A DNA stretch of 64,000 nucleotides from Ilyomonas sp963790435 (GTDB taxonomy: Bacteria > Bacteroidota > Bacteroidia > Chitinophagales > Chitinophagaceae). The stretch is from the NCBI GenBank assembly GCA_963790435.1, contig CAWBOI010000001.1, positions 2,037,176-2,101,175 of the forward strand, written 5' to 3'. Made by a program: the position numbers and the translations under genes. Shown here in pieces: positions 24,774-34,294 of the stretch (position 1 is the stretch's first letter; every line of letters begins with the position of its first letter). The notes beneath the pieces were generated by a model. It was not told where the DNA came from, did not search any database, and saw only the letters and a program-made list of their open reading frames with translations.

Positions 24774-26726
24774 ATGTTAATTGGATTGAACAATGTAACT
24801 TTTGAATTTGGTGCCCGTGTGATAGTGCAGGATGCAACCTGGCATATTCAACCCGGCGAGCGAATTGGTTTGATTGGCTACAACGGCACCGGAAAATCAA
24901 CCTTGTTAAAAGTGTTAGTGGGCGAATACTCGCCATCTGCCGGAACGGTAGAACGCGGCAGAGGCGTGAGCATTGGTTATCTGCATCAGGATTTGTTGAG
25001 TTTCGACACTAATGATTCAATCCGCGAAGTGGCGATGGGCGCGTTTGAACGGGTAAAGCAATTGGAAAAAGAGCTTGAAACCATTGGCAACGAATTAGAG
25101 AGAACCGGTGATGAAAAATTGCTCGAAAAATATACCGATGCTTTGCATGAATTAGAAGTGCTGGGCGGTTACAACATCGAACACAAAACGGAAGAAGTGT
25201 TGCAGGGTCTGGGTTTTGAAAACGAACAGTTGAGCAAGCCTTACAAAGAGTTCAGCGGTGGCTGGCGAATGCGTGTTTTATTAGCAAAAATGATATTGCA
25301 ACAACCTGATGTGCTGCTACTTGACGAACCTACCAACCATTTGGATCTGCCCTCAATTGAGTGGCTTGAAAAGTATTTGATTCATTACAAAGGCAGCGTG
25401 GTAATTGTAAGCCACGATAAGTATTTTTTAAACCGGATGGTAACAAAAATTGTTGAATTGTATCAGCAGGAACTGCATATTTATTCGGGCAATTATGAAT
25501 ACTATGAAAAGGAAAAAGAACTGCGCATCGAGATGCAGCAACGCGCTTTTGAAAACCAGCAGGATTACATCCGGCAGCAGGAACGTTTTATAGAACGCTT
25601 TAGAAGCAAAGCCTCCAAAGCGGCGGCTGCACAAAGTGCTATTAAGCGGCTGGACAAATTAGACAGGATAGAAAATGTAGAGATAGAACGACCTAATCTT
25701 CGCATTAATTTTCAGGTTGATAAACAGCCCGGAAGAGTGCTTACTACGTTGAAAGAGGTATCGAAAAGTTTTGGCAAATTAAACATTGTAGAACACACGA
25801 GTGCTGAGATTGACCGGGGCGATAAAATTGCATTGATTGGTGCGAATGGCAAAGGCAAATCAACCCTGCTGCGCATTATTGGCGGAACGGATGAAAGCTT
25901 TGCTGGCGAAAGAGTTTGGGGGCATAACGTAGAAGAAAGCTTTTATGCACAACACCAGCTGGAAGCACTCAACGTTAACAACACCGTGATTGAAGAAATG
26001 CAGGAATGCGGCAGCGGCAAAACCGATTTGGAACTGCGCTCGTTGCTGGGTTGCTTTTTGTTTAGCGGTGATGATGTGGAAAAGAAAATCCGTTTGCTAA
26101 GTGGTGGCGAAAAGGCACGCGTTGCGCTCGCAAAAGTAATTGTAAGCAAAGCTAATTTTTTATTGCTGGATGAACCTACCAACCATCTTGACATGCACAG
26201 TGTTGAGTTGCTTACCGAGGCATTGAACAAGTATGAAGGCAGCCTTATCTTCGTAAGCCACGACCGTTATTTTATTTCCAAAGCAGCCAATAAAATCTGG
26301 GAGATTGTAGATCATCAGATTAAAGAATTTAAAGGCAATTATGAAGAATATGTAGAGTGGAAAGAAAGAATGGCTGATAACAAAATAAAATCTGAGAAAA
26401 AGGAAGCTCCTGTTGAAAAAAAAGAAGGGCCTGCAAAGCCTGTTCAGCCGGCAAAACAATCTTTTCTATCGAACGAACAACAGAAGGAATTGCAGAAACT
26501 GCAAAAGCAATTCAGCAAAGTGGAAGGGGAATTGGAACGGATAAAATATCGGCAAAAACAAATCGAGACTGATATGGCTGCGCCACAGATTTATGCCGAC
26601 AGGAATGCGTTTGTAAAATTAGAAAACGAGTACACCAGCAATACACAAAAGATAGCTTCGCTGAATAAAGATTATGAAGATTTGTTTGAGAAAATTTTAG
26701 AGCGCGAAACGCAGTTGCAGGGATGA
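24774..26726 (+). CDS. ABC-F family ATPase (Uup/YdiF-like)
   Basis: The start is the ATG at 24774 (MLIGLNNVTFEFG); seven more codons upstream would overlap the promoter. Two ABC cassettes without membrane segments are present. Walker A: GYNGTGKSTLL and GANGKGKSTLL; signatures FSGGWRMRV and LSGGEKARV; Walker B LLLDEPTNHLD in both. Between them lies the linker with basic, Gln-rich helices (RQQERFIERFRSKASKAAA), the P-site tRNA interaction motif region. A charged C-terminal coiled coil (about residues 540-650) resembles Uup. ABC-F proteins act on ribosomes, easing stalled states or giving antibiotic resistance. Confidence 0.93.
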   Translation: MLIGLNNVTFEFGARVIVQDATWHIQPGERIGLIGYNGTGKSTLLKVLVGEYSPSAGTVERGRGVSIGYLHQDLLSFDTNDSIREVAMGAFERVKQLEKELETIGNELERTGDEKLLEKYTDALHELEVLGGYNIEHKTEEVLQGLGFENEQLSKPYKEFSGGWRMRVLLAKMILQQPDVLLLDEPTNHLDLPSIEWLEKYLIHYKGSVVIVSHDKYFLNRMVTKIVELYQQELHIYSGNYEYYEKEKELRIEMQQRAFENQQDYIRQQERFIERFRSKASKAAAAQSAIKRLDKLDRIENVEIERPNLRINFQVDKQPGRVLTTLKEVSKSFGKLNIVEHTSAEIDRGDKIALIGANGKGKSTLLRIIGGTDESFAGERVWGHNVEESFYAQHQLEALNVNNTVIEEMQECGSGKTDLELRSLLGCFLFSGDDVEKKIRLLSGGEKARVALAKVIVSKANFLLLDEPTNHLDMHSVELLTEALNKYEGSLIFVSHDRYFISKAANKIWEIVDHQIKEFKGNYEEYVEWKERMADNKIKSEKKEAPVEKKEGPAKPVQPAKQSFLSNEQQKELQKLQKQFSKVEGELERIKYRQKQIETDMAAPQIYADRNAFVKLENEYTSNTQKIASLNKDYEDLFEKILERETQLQG

Positions 26727-26781
26727 AACAACAATTCCTGCAAAACCAAACGTTTGTCAAATCAATTCTTATCTTTCATCA

Positions 26782-28104
26782 ATGAATCAACAGATGAGTA
26801 AGCCGTTGCATAGAAAGCGTCTTGTTATAACACTTTTGTTTTTATCATTTATTTTCCTGTCAAAAATTGCTTCCTCGCAGCGCGAGCCGGATGCCGTTTT
26901 CATGGATAACATTCATACGCCACAACTGTTCATCAGCGGCAATCAATATGGTTATCCTATCATTGCTTTGGGCGCTACCAACGCAGTAGAACTTCATTTT
27001 GACGACTTAGACAATTCCATAAAAACATATTATTATACTTACCAACTTTGCAATGCCGATTGGACGCCAGTTGATTTAAGTCCGTTCGATTACCTTGATG
27101 GCTTTTCGCAAAACCGTCTTCTTCAATATCGCCAGTCATCGCTTGCCAAAACAAGATACATTCATTACCAGGCAATGCTTCCGGAGCGAAATTGTTTGCC
27201 TAAAAAAAGCGGCAACTATTTATTGAAAGTGTTTTTGAATGGCGATACTTCGCAACTGGCTTTTACCAAACGGTTGCTGGTTGTTGACAACAAAATTTCG
27301 ATTGCTTCACAAATTTTACAACCCTTCAATGCGGAGTTGTTTAAAACGCATCAAAAGCTGCAATTCAGCATTGATGTTACCAAACTCAATGTGATGAACC
27401 CGCAACAACAAGTGAAAGTAGTGGCATTACAAAATTATCGGTGGGACAATGCTGTAACCAACGCGCAGCCTGCATTCCTGCGCCAGAATGTGTATGAATA
27501 CAATGGTGAAAGAGACTTCGTTTTTCCTGCCGGAAAAGAATACCGCTGGCTCAATTTAAAAAGCTTTCGTTTTTTAAGTGATCGAATCAAAACCATCAAT
27601 CGCGATGTGCAACCGTTTGATGTTTTCATGGCGCCCGATGGCGAACGCAATGCACAACGCTACATTGCTTATGCCGATTTAAATGGGTTTTATCAGATTA
27701 ATGCTACTGATGCAGATAATCCGTTTTGGCAAGGCGATTATGCCAATGTTCATTTCTTTTTTGTACCGAACAACCGGCAGCCTTATGCGGGTAAGGATAT
27801 TTATATTTTAGGTCAATTTACCAATTACAAAACGGATGACAACAGCCGGATGAAGTGGAACGATAGCCTTGGTGTTTATGAAGCCACTATGTTGTTGAAG
27901 CAAGGTTATTACACGTATTTGCTGGGCACGAAAGACAGCAATTATCCGCAGATGCCGCCGCAGTTAGATGTTACTGAGGGCAACTATTGGGAAACGGAAA
28001 ACGATTATACTGTTTTGGTATATTATCGTTCGTTCAGCGACAGAAGCGATGAGTTGGTGGGTGTACGAACCATCAATTCTACTGCATCGCGCACGGGCTT
28101 TTAA
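26782..28104 (+). CDS. Type IX secretion system plug protein (DUF5103)
   Basis: A hydrophobic export segment (about residues 13-32) is followed by the DUF5103 pattern: an N-terminal beta domain with TYQLCNADWTPVDLSPFDYLDGF, a middle beta domain (KRLLVVDNKISIA) and a C-terminal part with NNRQPYAGKDIYILGQFTNY. Proteins of this family close the periplasmic side of the SprA translocon in the T9SS. The gene is 55 bp from the ABC-F gene. ATG at 26794 (MSKPLH) is an alternative start. Its presence implies the cell has a T9SS, though no clear T9SS C-terminal signal was noted on proteins here. Confidence 0.85.
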   Translation: MNQQMSKPLHRKRLVITLLFLSFIFLSKIASSQREPDAVFMDNIHTPQLFISGNQYGYPIIALGATNAVELHFDDLDNSIKTYYYTYQLCNADWTPVDLSPFDYLDGFSQNRLLQYRQSSLAKTRYIHYQAMLPERNCLPKKSGNYLLKVFLNGDTSQLAFTKRLLVVDNKISIASQILQPFNAELFKTHQKLQFSIDVTKLNVMNPQQQVKVVALQNYRWDNAVTNAQPAFLRQNVYEYNGERDFVFPAGKEYRWLNLKSFRFLSDRIKTINRDVQPFDVFMAPDGERNAQRYIAYADLNGFYQINATDADNPFWQGDYANVHFFFVPNNRQPYAGKDIYILGQFTNYKTDDNSRMKWNDSLGVYEATMLLKQGYYTYLLGTKDSNYPQMPPQLDVTEGNYWETENDYTVLVYYRSFSDRSDELVGVRTINSTASRTGF

Positions 28105-28110
28105 TTTTGC

Positions 28111-28141
28111 ATTGTTTTTTATTCGCCCTTCATTACTTTTG
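28111..28141 (+). promoter_or_regulatory. Promoter of the SRP RNA gene
   Basis: ATTG (28111-28114), a 19-base spacer and TACTTTTG (28134-28141) match the Bacteroidota promoter with one mismatch. The RNA 5' end would lie at about 28146. Confidence 0.65.
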
Positions 28142-28145
28142 CGGC

Positions 28146-28240
28146 GGCAGGTCTTACACGACCAGCTCCTGTTGAACCCTCCCAGGGCTGGAAGGCAGCA
28201 AGAGTAAACGGTTGTAGCGGTGCGATGTGAGGAGCCTGCC
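28146..28240 (+). ncRNA. ffs: Signal recognition particle RNA, small bacterial type (4.5S)
   Basis: The segment is a long foldback closed by GGCAGG (28146-28151) and CCTGCC (28235-28240). The apical part shows the conserved Ffh-binding loop: CCAGGGCTGGAAGGCAGCAAG, with the GGAA tetraloop-like turn and the asymmetric AGCA internal loop. The length of about 95 bases fits the small bacterial SRP RNA. A T-rich run follows directly and can end transcription. Confidence 0.9.
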
Positions 28241-28312
28241 ATTTTTTATTTTCTTCATTTTTACCATCTTTGTTTATCAGGCTCATCATCTTGAGTTTAA
28301 ATATTATCAACT

Positions 28313-28969
28313 ATGAAGTTTTTTATTGACACCGCAAATCTTGATCAGATACGCGAAGCCAACGACCTTGGTATATTGGATGGCGTTACTACCAACCCAT
28401 CGCTTATGGCGAAAGAAGGCATTACAGGAAGAGATGCCATTATGAAACATTATGAAACCATTTGCGGTATTGTAGATGGCGATGTAAGTGCCGAAGTAAT
28501 TTCGGTAAAGTTTGATGATATAGTGGAAGAAGGTAAAAAGCTGGCAGCCATTCATAAAAACATTGTAGTAAAAGTGCCGATGATAAAAGACGGTGTGAAA
28601 GCCATTAAATGGTTTACTGATAATGGGATACCTACCAATTGTACGCTTTGTTTTTCTGCCGGTCAGGCAATATTGGCTGCAAAGGCAGGCGCACGTTACA
28701 TTTCACCATTCATTGGTCGTATTGATGACAGCGGTTGGGATGGTGTGCAACTTATTCAGCAGATTGTTGACATTTATGCTATACAAGGTTTTGAAACGCA
28801 GGTATTGGCAGCTTCCATCCGCTATCCGAACCACATTGTGGAGTGTGCCGAAGCCGGTGCGCATGTAGTAACATCACCGTTAGAGTCAATTCTTGGTTTA
28901 TTAAAACATCCGTTAACTGATATTGGTTTGGCTAAGTTTTTAGAAGATGCAAAGAAGTTAAGTTTGTAA
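28313..28969 (+). CDS. Transaldolase, short type (TalC/fructose-6-phosphate aldolase-like)
   Basis: The 218-residue protein is of the short transaldolase class. Signature features are MKFFIDTANLDQI at the start, GVTTNPSLMAKEG, the Schiff-base lysine strand NIVVKVPMI, TLCFSAGQA, and SPFIGRIDD. It exchanges dihydroxyacetone units between sugar phosphates in the pentose phosphate pathway, or cleaves fructose 6-phosphate; the exact activity of this class cannot be read from sequence. A transketolase gene lies 3 kb away. A strong terminator follows. Confidence 0.92.
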   Translation: MKFFIDTANLDQIREANDLGILDGVTTNPSLMAKEGITGRDAIMKHYETICGIVDGDVSAEVISVKFDDIVEEGKKLAAIHKNIVVKVPMIKDGVKAIKWFTDNGIPTNCTLCFSAGQAILAAKAGARYISPFIGRIDDSGWDGVQLIQQIVDIYAIQGFETQVLAASIRYPNHIVECAEAGAHVVTSPLESILGLLKHPLTDIGLAKFLEDAKKLSL

Positions 28970-28990
28970 TGATTTTTCTTATAAAAACAA

Positions 28991-29022
28991 AAACGGCAGG
29001 TAAAAATTACCTGCCGTTTTTG
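28991..29022 (+). terminator. Rho-independent terminator after transaldolase
   Basis: A perfect 13-bp stem, AAACGGCAGGTAA / TTACCTGCCGTTT, with a three-base loop and a T run, 21 bp past the stop. Confidence 0.9.
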
Positions 29023-29064
29023 TTTACGCTTGTAATCAGAATAATATGTAATGGGTAATGTCGC

Positions 29065-29294
29065 CGTCATTCCGCAAATGCCCTCAACACGATGTAGCAC
29101 TTTTACGTTTTCACGAGGGCTTTGTGCGGAATCTGCTCTTTACGGTTTTAAGATTTACTATGTTGTAAAGCAATTCATGTTATTAAAACAAGTTTAATTT
29201 TCAATCATCAGATTCCGCACAAAGCCGCGTGCTATCAGCAAATATGTGCAAAACCAAACGGCGGCCCCAACAGTATTGTCGGGGCGGAATGACG
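29065..29294. repeat. Compound inverted repeat, REP/MITE-like (230 bp)
   Basis: Outer arms CGTCATTCCGC (29065-29075) and GCGGAATGACG (29284-29294) are exact reverse complements. Inside, the 18-base GGCTTTGTGCGGAATCTG (29118-29135) is an exact inverted match to 29209-29226. A third small hairpin GCCCCAACA...TGTCGGGGC lies near 29264-29285. The whole can fold in more than one way. It occupies the spacer between two convergent genes and encodes no protein. Confidence 0.8.
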
Positions 29295-29309
29295 AAATAC
29301 TGTTTTTGT

Positions 29310-29717
29310 TTAATTGCCTCTTCGTTTTTTGCCAGTTTTCATCTCATTCATTATTTCAGCTTCCGTTTTTAATTTCTCATCGTCAGGCTTCTTCTTCATG
29401 TAAATTACTACCGTTTTTTGTAAAGAATGATTGCTTTTCAATTGCGCAGTTACGGTTACCAACTCTTTGCTGAAAGACGGCTCTAAAATTAAATTGTTGC
29501 CTATCCATTTGCCGTCGGAAGAAGTGAAAAGAACCTGTGTTGTATCTAACGGAACATAGTGCCCATTGCTTAACAAGCCATCTACATTAATGTAATTGTA
29601 AGTGCCTTTTTTCAGGCTGTCGGTGTACAGGTGAAAGTAAATGCTGTCAATGGTTTGAGCATTTGTTTTTGCAACAAAAAAAGCGATAAAAACAAGAGTA
29701 ATGGTGCAACGTTTCAT
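29310..29717 (-). CDS. Small secreted protein of unknown function
   Basis: The 135-residue product has a signal peptide (MKRCTITLVFIAFFVAKTNAQ) and a beta-rich body with an Ig-like look (NYINVDGLLSNG, KELVTVTAQLKSN), ending in a very basic tail (MKTGKKRRGN). No family motif is recognised. It stands alone, converging on the repeat element at 29065-29294. Confidence 0.65.
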   Translation of the reverse strand: MKRCTITLVFIAFFVAKTNAQTIDSIYFHLYTDSLKKGTYNYINVDGLLSNGHYVPLDTTQVLFTSSDGKWIGNNLILEPSFSKELVTVTAQLKSNHSLQKTVVIYMKKKPDDEKLKTEAEIMNEMKTGKKRRGN

Positions 29718-29828
29718 GATCCGGTTTTTGTTTGGATAGAAAGAAACAAAAAGAGTTTATACAAATAAAAAAGAAAAAGCTATGCCTGTTTGGAAGAGTT
29801 TGTTTTTGCCCAAATTTCATTCAGTCAT

Positions 29829-29866
29829 TTAACAAAAAGCCCCCGACATGTCGGGGGCTTTTTGTT
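29829..29866 (-). terminator. Bidirectional terminator, perfect 38-bp palindrome
   Basis: An exact palindrome of 19-base half-sites (TAACAAAAAGCCCCCGACA and its complement) includes A/T runs on both sides. It ends the minus-strand barrel/lipoprotein operon at 29887. Confidence 0.9.
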
Positions 29867-29886
29867 AAAAATCAATTCATTTTACA

Positions 29887-30516
29887 TTATCGCAACGGAA
29901 TAAAAATACCGGCATGAAAATTCAACGTGTTCAAATTTTTATAACCGAAATTATTGTAAGGAACGTAGCTGTAATCGGCACCAATCTGCACGCCGCTTTC
30001 GCTCAATCTTCCAAACGGAATCATCACACCGGCGCCACCTTGTGCAGTAAAAGAAGCACTGTTTTTTGAAGTGTTTGTAAACTCACCTAAGTACTGATTG
30101 TAATTGATGATAGAAGCACCTGCGCCCACGGTAATGTAAGGCTGCACAAAACCTTTATCAGCCAAAGGCTTAAAGGTTGTTTTGGCTATAACCGGCGTTG
30201 CATCTACCGTGTTGGTAAGCACTGCAGAAACCGTTTGCGTTTTGCTTAAGCTGTACAAAGCCCGCTGATTTTTTTCTTCGTAATACTGAAAGCCAGAACC
30301 TAAACCAACCGCCCATTTGTTGTTGATGTAGTACTGCAAACTTCCCATCACACCGGAAGGCGAGCCTTTGCTGATTAAGTCATTTTTAAAGGAGCCAAGC
30401 GGCAAGCTGTAATTGTAATTCAAATCAAATTTCAACAGACCTTTCTGTGCATACGTTGCGCAGGTGCCAACCAATAAAAGCACGGCAACCGCTAAACTAT
30501 ATTTTATCGTTTTCAT
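29887..30516 (-). CDS. Outer-membrane beta-barrel protein (OmpW/porin-like family)
   Basis: The start is taken at ATG 30514-30516, giving a good signal peptide (MKTIKYSLAVAVLLLVGTCA); a start at 30528 would add four residues and overlap the upstream gene by 8 bp. The mature part alternates hydrophobic strands (LLKFDLNYNYSLPLG, WAVGLGSGFQYY, YITVGAGASIINY, GVQIGADYSYVPY, LNFHAGIFIPLR) and ends in a strand with a terminal Arg, as expected for a small eight-stranded barrel. It is cotranscribed with the DUF4136 lipoprotein. Confidence 0.75.
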   Translation of the reverse strand: MKTIKYSLAVAVLLLVGTCATYAQKGLLKFDLNYNYSLPLGSFKNDLISKGSPSGVMGSLQYYINNKWAVGLGSGFQYYEEKNQRALYSLSKTQTVSAVLTNTVDATPVIAKTTFKPLADKGFVQPYITVGAGASIINYNQYLGEFTNTSKNSASFTAQGGAGVMIPFGRLSESGVQIGADYSYVPYNNFGYKNLNTLNFHAGIFIPLR

Positions 30517-30520
30517 ACTC

Positions 30521-31159
30521 TTATCCATTTGTTTTTAAGTAAGGAGATTGATCGAACAAAGCCTTTACCTGGCTGTCGGCTGAAGTAACGTCAGACAATC
30601 CTTCACCACGAATCAAGCCCGTCCATATCACTACAATTTTGTTATTGGTAGCTGCATTTTTTAAATCGAGCATATCAATGGAAACAGCACCTTGTGTAAT
30701 GCTGTACACACCGTAGGAATAAGGTGTGTAATAGTCATATCCGCTATATCCCCAATAGTAGGGATCCCAATAGCTGCCATACGAACCATAATAATCGGGA
30801 TAACTAATAACGCCGGTTGATGTGCTCATAATGCGGTTCACATCAATACCTACATCCGGCTTGCTGCTTTTATCAACCAGCGTGTAGCCTTCTGCCGCCA
30901 TGTATTTTTTTACGGCAGTAATGTAAGCCCCATCGGCAGGCGTTGATTGCTTAACGCTTCCATTATCGCCAATCACAGCTACCGAATCGGAAATGCTGTA
31001 CGTTTTGTAAGCCATAAAGTTTACGGTTGAATCGTAATCGGTAATATAAATCCGCGATTCCTCATTGCTAAGGTTGCTCACAGGGTCTTTGCTGCAGGAG
31101 GCAAAAACAAATGCCAGCAAAGCCAATGCAGGTAACCATTTTCCACTTTTCATCATCAT
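30521..31159 (-). CDS. DUF4136 lipoprotein
   Basis: A lipoprotein signal (LLAFVFASC, Cys22) leads to a DUF4136-like domain: DSTVNFMAYKTYSISD at the start, the helical AAVKKYMAAEGYTLVD-type segment, PDVGIDV, a Tyr/Gly-rich loop (YYGSYGSYWDPYYWGYSGYD) and GAVSIDMLDLKN...VVIWTGLIRGEG. Such proteins occur widely as envelope lipoproteins of unknown role. Three Met codons in a row begin the frame; any could be used. It lies 4 bp upstream of the barrel gene's chosen start. Confidence 0.85.
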   Translation of the reverse strand: MMMKSGKWLPALALLAFVFASCSKDPVSNLSNEESRIYITDYDSTVNFMAYKTYSISDSVAVIGDNGSVKQSTPADGAYITAVKKYMAAEGYTLVDKSSKPDVGIDVNRIMSTSTGVISYPDYYGSYGSYWDPYYWGYSGYDYYTPYSYGVYSITQGAVSIDMLDLKNAATNNKIVVIWTGLIRGEGLSDVTSADSQVKALFDQSPYLKTNG

Positions 31160-31457
31160 AGTTTTTGTTTTTAAATCTTTATCAAGAAACGTTCTATGAG
31201 ATGAAAAATGAACCCATTTGTTTAATAAAAAAAGGAATTTAGGAGTTTTTTAAACCGATGTTAGTAAAACGATAAATGAGGAAAAAAGGGCAATACCAAA
31301 CATTTGATTGAACCCCTAAGACAGAAGATAAAGAAGCTATACAAAGTGCCGGTTACACTGTACAAAGCCAGACTTTGAAACCCATGCCACGAATCAAAAT
31401 AAGCTTGCCCGCATCAAATGTTTCGCTACTTGCTCAAAGCTCATAGCTCGCAGCCCA
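31160..31457. other. Spacer
   Basis: The part next to 31159 is AT-rich and probably promoter. Nothing else is recognisable. Confidence 0.35.
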
Positions 31458-31814
31458 TTACTGCATATATTTTTCTACAACCGAAAGCAGTATCTTCATA
31501 TCAAAAGGTTTTTCCAGGTACTCATTCGCTCTGGCTTCTTCGGCGTACAATTGAATATCGCGGTGAGCAGAAATAATCACCACCGGAATGTGCTTTAAAG
31601 CTTCATTATTTTTGATTTGCAGGCAAATGCTTTTGCCATTCATATCTGTTAACCATAAATCCAGCAAAACCAAACCTGGCAGATCACTCAAAATGTCAGC
31701 GAGGAAAGAATCGTCTGTAAACGACTCAACGCGGTAATGTTCATGTTCAAGAATAAGAGTAAGCACTTCTGCGATTGCAGCATCGTCCTCAACTACAATA
31801 ATGCGTTTTTTCAT
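31458..31814 (-). CDS. Single-domain response regulator (CheY-like receiver)
   Basis: The protein is only a receiver domain of 118 residues: acidic pair in VVEDDAA, phosphoacceptor Asp in LVLLDLWLTDMNG, Ser/Thr in VVIISAH and Lys in EYLEKPFD. No output domain is attached, so it acts through protein contacts. The ATG at 31812-31814 (MKKRIIVVEDD) is preferred to a TTG six bases earlier. No histidine kinase gene is nearby; the partner must be elsewhere. Confidence 0.9.
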   Translation of the reverse strand: MKKRIIVVEDDAAIAEVLTLILEHEHYRVESFTDDSFLADILSDLPGLVLLDLWLTDMNGKSICLQIKNNEALKHIPVVIISAHRDIQLYAEEARANEYLEKPFDMKILLSVVEKYMQ

Positions 31815-32133
31815 AAGCAATAATTAGTTCTGATTACGATGTAAAGAGGTTGCCATTATGAAGATTGGAATATAAAGATAAGAGGAAACAGAATACCGGA
31901 AAGTATTTATAGCACTATCAATCAGAGGTTTGTTTTTGCTTATTTTTTAAGCATAATTTTTTCATAAACAGGAATAGTGCTTTTATTACATTTGCTCCCC
32001 AAACAGCTATTGATGCCTGTTGCGTTACAAAAATCATTTTGCAAACATTTATTTTATCATTTCCATCAATCTATAATTACAGACCAGATAACAATTTTGG
32101 TTGATGATTCACTTCTAAACAAACACGCTAATT
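31815..32133. other. Divergent spacer between receiver gene and transketolase
   Basis: It contains a GTTTGTTTTTGC motif at 31928-31939 followed by ATTTTTTAA, and a -7-like TACATTTG at 31987-31994 that could start the transketolase transcript. No gene is present. Confidence 0.45.
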
Positions 32134-34161
32134 ATGCCTAACCAAACCGTAGCCGAACCGGCAACACAAATTGATGAGCTAAGTGTAAACACCATTCGCT
32201 TTCTTTCTGTAGATATGGTACAGAAAGCTAACTCCGGCCACCCGGGCTTGCCTTTGGGCGCTGCGCCGATGGCGTATGTGCTGTGGCAAAAATTTCTTCG
32301 TTTCGATCCTAAAGAATTTGCCTGGCCCAATCATGATCGTTTTATTTTATCAGCCGGTCATGGTTCGGCATTGCTGTACAGTTTGCTTAATTTGTATGGC
32401 TACGATTTGCCAATGGATCAGTTGAAACAATTTCGCCAGGTAGGTTCTAAAACACCAGGTCATCCTGAATCTATGCTTACCGATGGCATTGAAGTAACCA
32501 CAGGCCCGTTGGGACAAGGTTTTGGAAATGGCGTTGGTTCTGCCATGGCAGAAGCTTTTCTGGCTGCGCGATACAACAAACCCGATCTCAAATTATACGA
32601 TCATTATACGTATGGCATTGTTAGCGATGGCGATTTGATGGAAGGCGTATCTTCGGAAGCGGCTTCGCTGGCAGGTCATTTAAAATTGGGCAAGATTATT
32701 TATTTATGGGATGACAATCACATTTCGTTGGATGGACCAACAAGCCTTGCTTTCACAGAAGATGTGCTGATGCGTTTTGAAGCCTATGATTGGCACACAC
32801 AAATAGTAGAGGATGGCAACGACTTGGATGCCATTGAACGCGCCATTATTTTAGCGCAAAAAGTAACTGATAAGCCATCTATCATTGCTGTAAAAACCAT
32901 CATTGGTTTTGGCTCTCCGCAGGAAGGCACCAGCAAAGTACATGGCAGCCCGCTGGGAGAAGAAAATTTGCGTAAAACCAAAGAGAACCTGGGTTGGGAT
33001 CCGAATGAATCTTTTTATGTGCCTGATGAAGTAAGAGAGCATTGCAGCGAGCCTGGTAAAAATGGTGCAAAACTAAATGCCGATTGGAAAAAGCTGTATG
33101 AAGAATATGGCAAAGCTTTTCCGAAAGAGCATGAAGAATTAGTTATTGATTACGATGGAAAATTGCCCGAAGGCTGGGATAATGACATGCCTGTTTTTAA
33201 AGCCGGCGACGGTTTAGCAACGCGGCAAGCTTCTGGTAAAGCATTGGATATTATTAAAAAGAATGTGCCCTGGGTATTGGGCGGCTCTGCCGACTTAGCC
33301 TCCTCCAACGAGATGCCCAAAGAAGGCGATGTTTCTTTTCAGCCCGACCATTATGGAAATGGAAACGTTTGGTTTGGCGTTCGTGAGCATGGCATGGGTG
33401 CTATTATGAATGGCATTTCATCGCACCGCGGTGTGCGCACCTATGGCGGCACGTTTCTTACTTTTTCTGATTACATGCGCGGCGCCATTCGTTTGGCTGC
33501 GCTTACCGAAGCGCCGGTAACATACGTTTACACGCACGATAGCATTGGCTTGGGTGAAGATGGCCCTACACACCAGCCGGTTGAGCAGGTAACTGCATTG
33601 CGTGCTGTTCCTAATTTAACGGTGATTCGCCCGGGCGACGCCAACGAAACGATAGAAGCATGGCGCATTGCCATGACGCGTATGAAAGGCCCTGTGGCCC
33701 TGATTTTATCGCGCCAAAAAATGCCAAATATTGACCAGGAAAAATATGCTCCGGCAAAAGGCAACGTGCAAAAAGGTGCATACATTGTAAGCGAAGCGGA
33801 AGGCGGAAAACCTGATGTGATTTTGATGGGAACAGGCTCTGAATTGAACTTGTGCATGTCGGCGCAGGAACAATTAAAAGGCGAAGGCATCAAAGCGCGC
33901 GTGGTTAGCTTTCCATCATGGGAATTGTTTGAACAGCAAGAGCAATCTTACCGTGATGAAGTACTACCGCCAACCATTCATCAGCGTGTATCGGTTGAAG
34001 CGGGCATTACCATGGGCTGGTGGAAATGGATTACTGCAGAAGGCGCTGCCATTGGTATTGACCGCTTTGGTGAAAGCGGGCCTGCGGAAGAATTAATGAA
34101 GATATTTGGTTTTACAGTAGAGAATGTGGTGAAGAAAGCAAAAGAAGTTTTGAAAAAGTAA
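32134..34161 (+). CDS. tkt: Transketolase
   Basis: The 675-residue single-chain enzyme exchanges two-carbon units between sugar phosphates using thiamine diphosphate. Visible family features: ANSGHPGLPLGAAPM near the start, GPLGQGFGNGVGSA, the ThDP motif GDGDLMEGVSSEAASLAGHL...WDDN, and in the middle domain GVREHGMGAIMNG, the catalytic-Glu region, with THDSIGLGEDGPTHQPVE. Length is normal for the family. It is preceded by a long leader and followed by a terminator; it works with the transaldolase at 28313 in the pentose phosphate pathway. Confidence 0.97.
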   Translation: MPNQTVAEPATQIDELSVNTIRFLSVDMVQKANSGHPGLPLGAAPMAYVLWQKFLRFDPKEFAWPNHDRFILSAGHGSALLYSLLNLYGYDLPMDQLKQFRQVGSKTPGHPESMLTDGIEVTTGPLGQGFGNGVGSAMAEAFLAARYNKPDLKLYDHYTYGIVSDGDLMEGVSSEAASLAGHLKLGKIIYLWDDNHISLDGPTSLAFTEDVLMRFEAYDWHTQIVEDGNDLDAIERAIILAQKVTDKPSIIAVKTIIGFGSPQEGTSKVHGSPLGEENLRKTKENLGWDPNESFYVPDEVREHCSEPGKNGAKLNADWKKLYEEYGKAFPKEHEELVIDYDGKLPEGWDNDMPVFKAGDGLATRQASGKALDIIKKNVPWVLGGSADLASSNEMPKEGDVSFQPDHYGNGNVWFGVREHGMGAIMNGISSHRGVRTYGGTFLTFSDYMRGAIRLAALTEAPVTYVYTHDSIGLGEDGPTHQPVEQVTALRAVPNLTVIRPGDANETIEAWRIAMTRMKGPVALILSRQKMPNIDQEKYAPAKGNVQKGAYIVSEAEGGKPDVILMGTGSELNLCMSAQEQLKGEGIKARVVSFPSWELFEQQEQSYRDEVLPPTIHQRVSVEAGITMGWWKWITAEGAAIGIDRFGESGPAEELMKIFGFTVENVVKKAKEVLKK

Positions 34162-34231
34162 ACTAGTAAACTATCTTAGCCGCATAATTATAAAAAAACC
34201 AAACGCTTTACTGAACCAATAACCAAGATTG

Positions 34232-34266
34232 AAGCCGTCCCGACATGTTGGGGCGGTTTTTGTTTT
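34232..34266 (+). terminator. Rho-independent terminator after transketolase
   Basis: Stem AGCCGTCCCGACA / TGTTGGGGCGGTT with G-T pairs, followed by a T-rich run. Confidence 0.8.
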
Positions 34267-34294
34267 TGCCGATATTTATAGAGGTAAGCAATGG

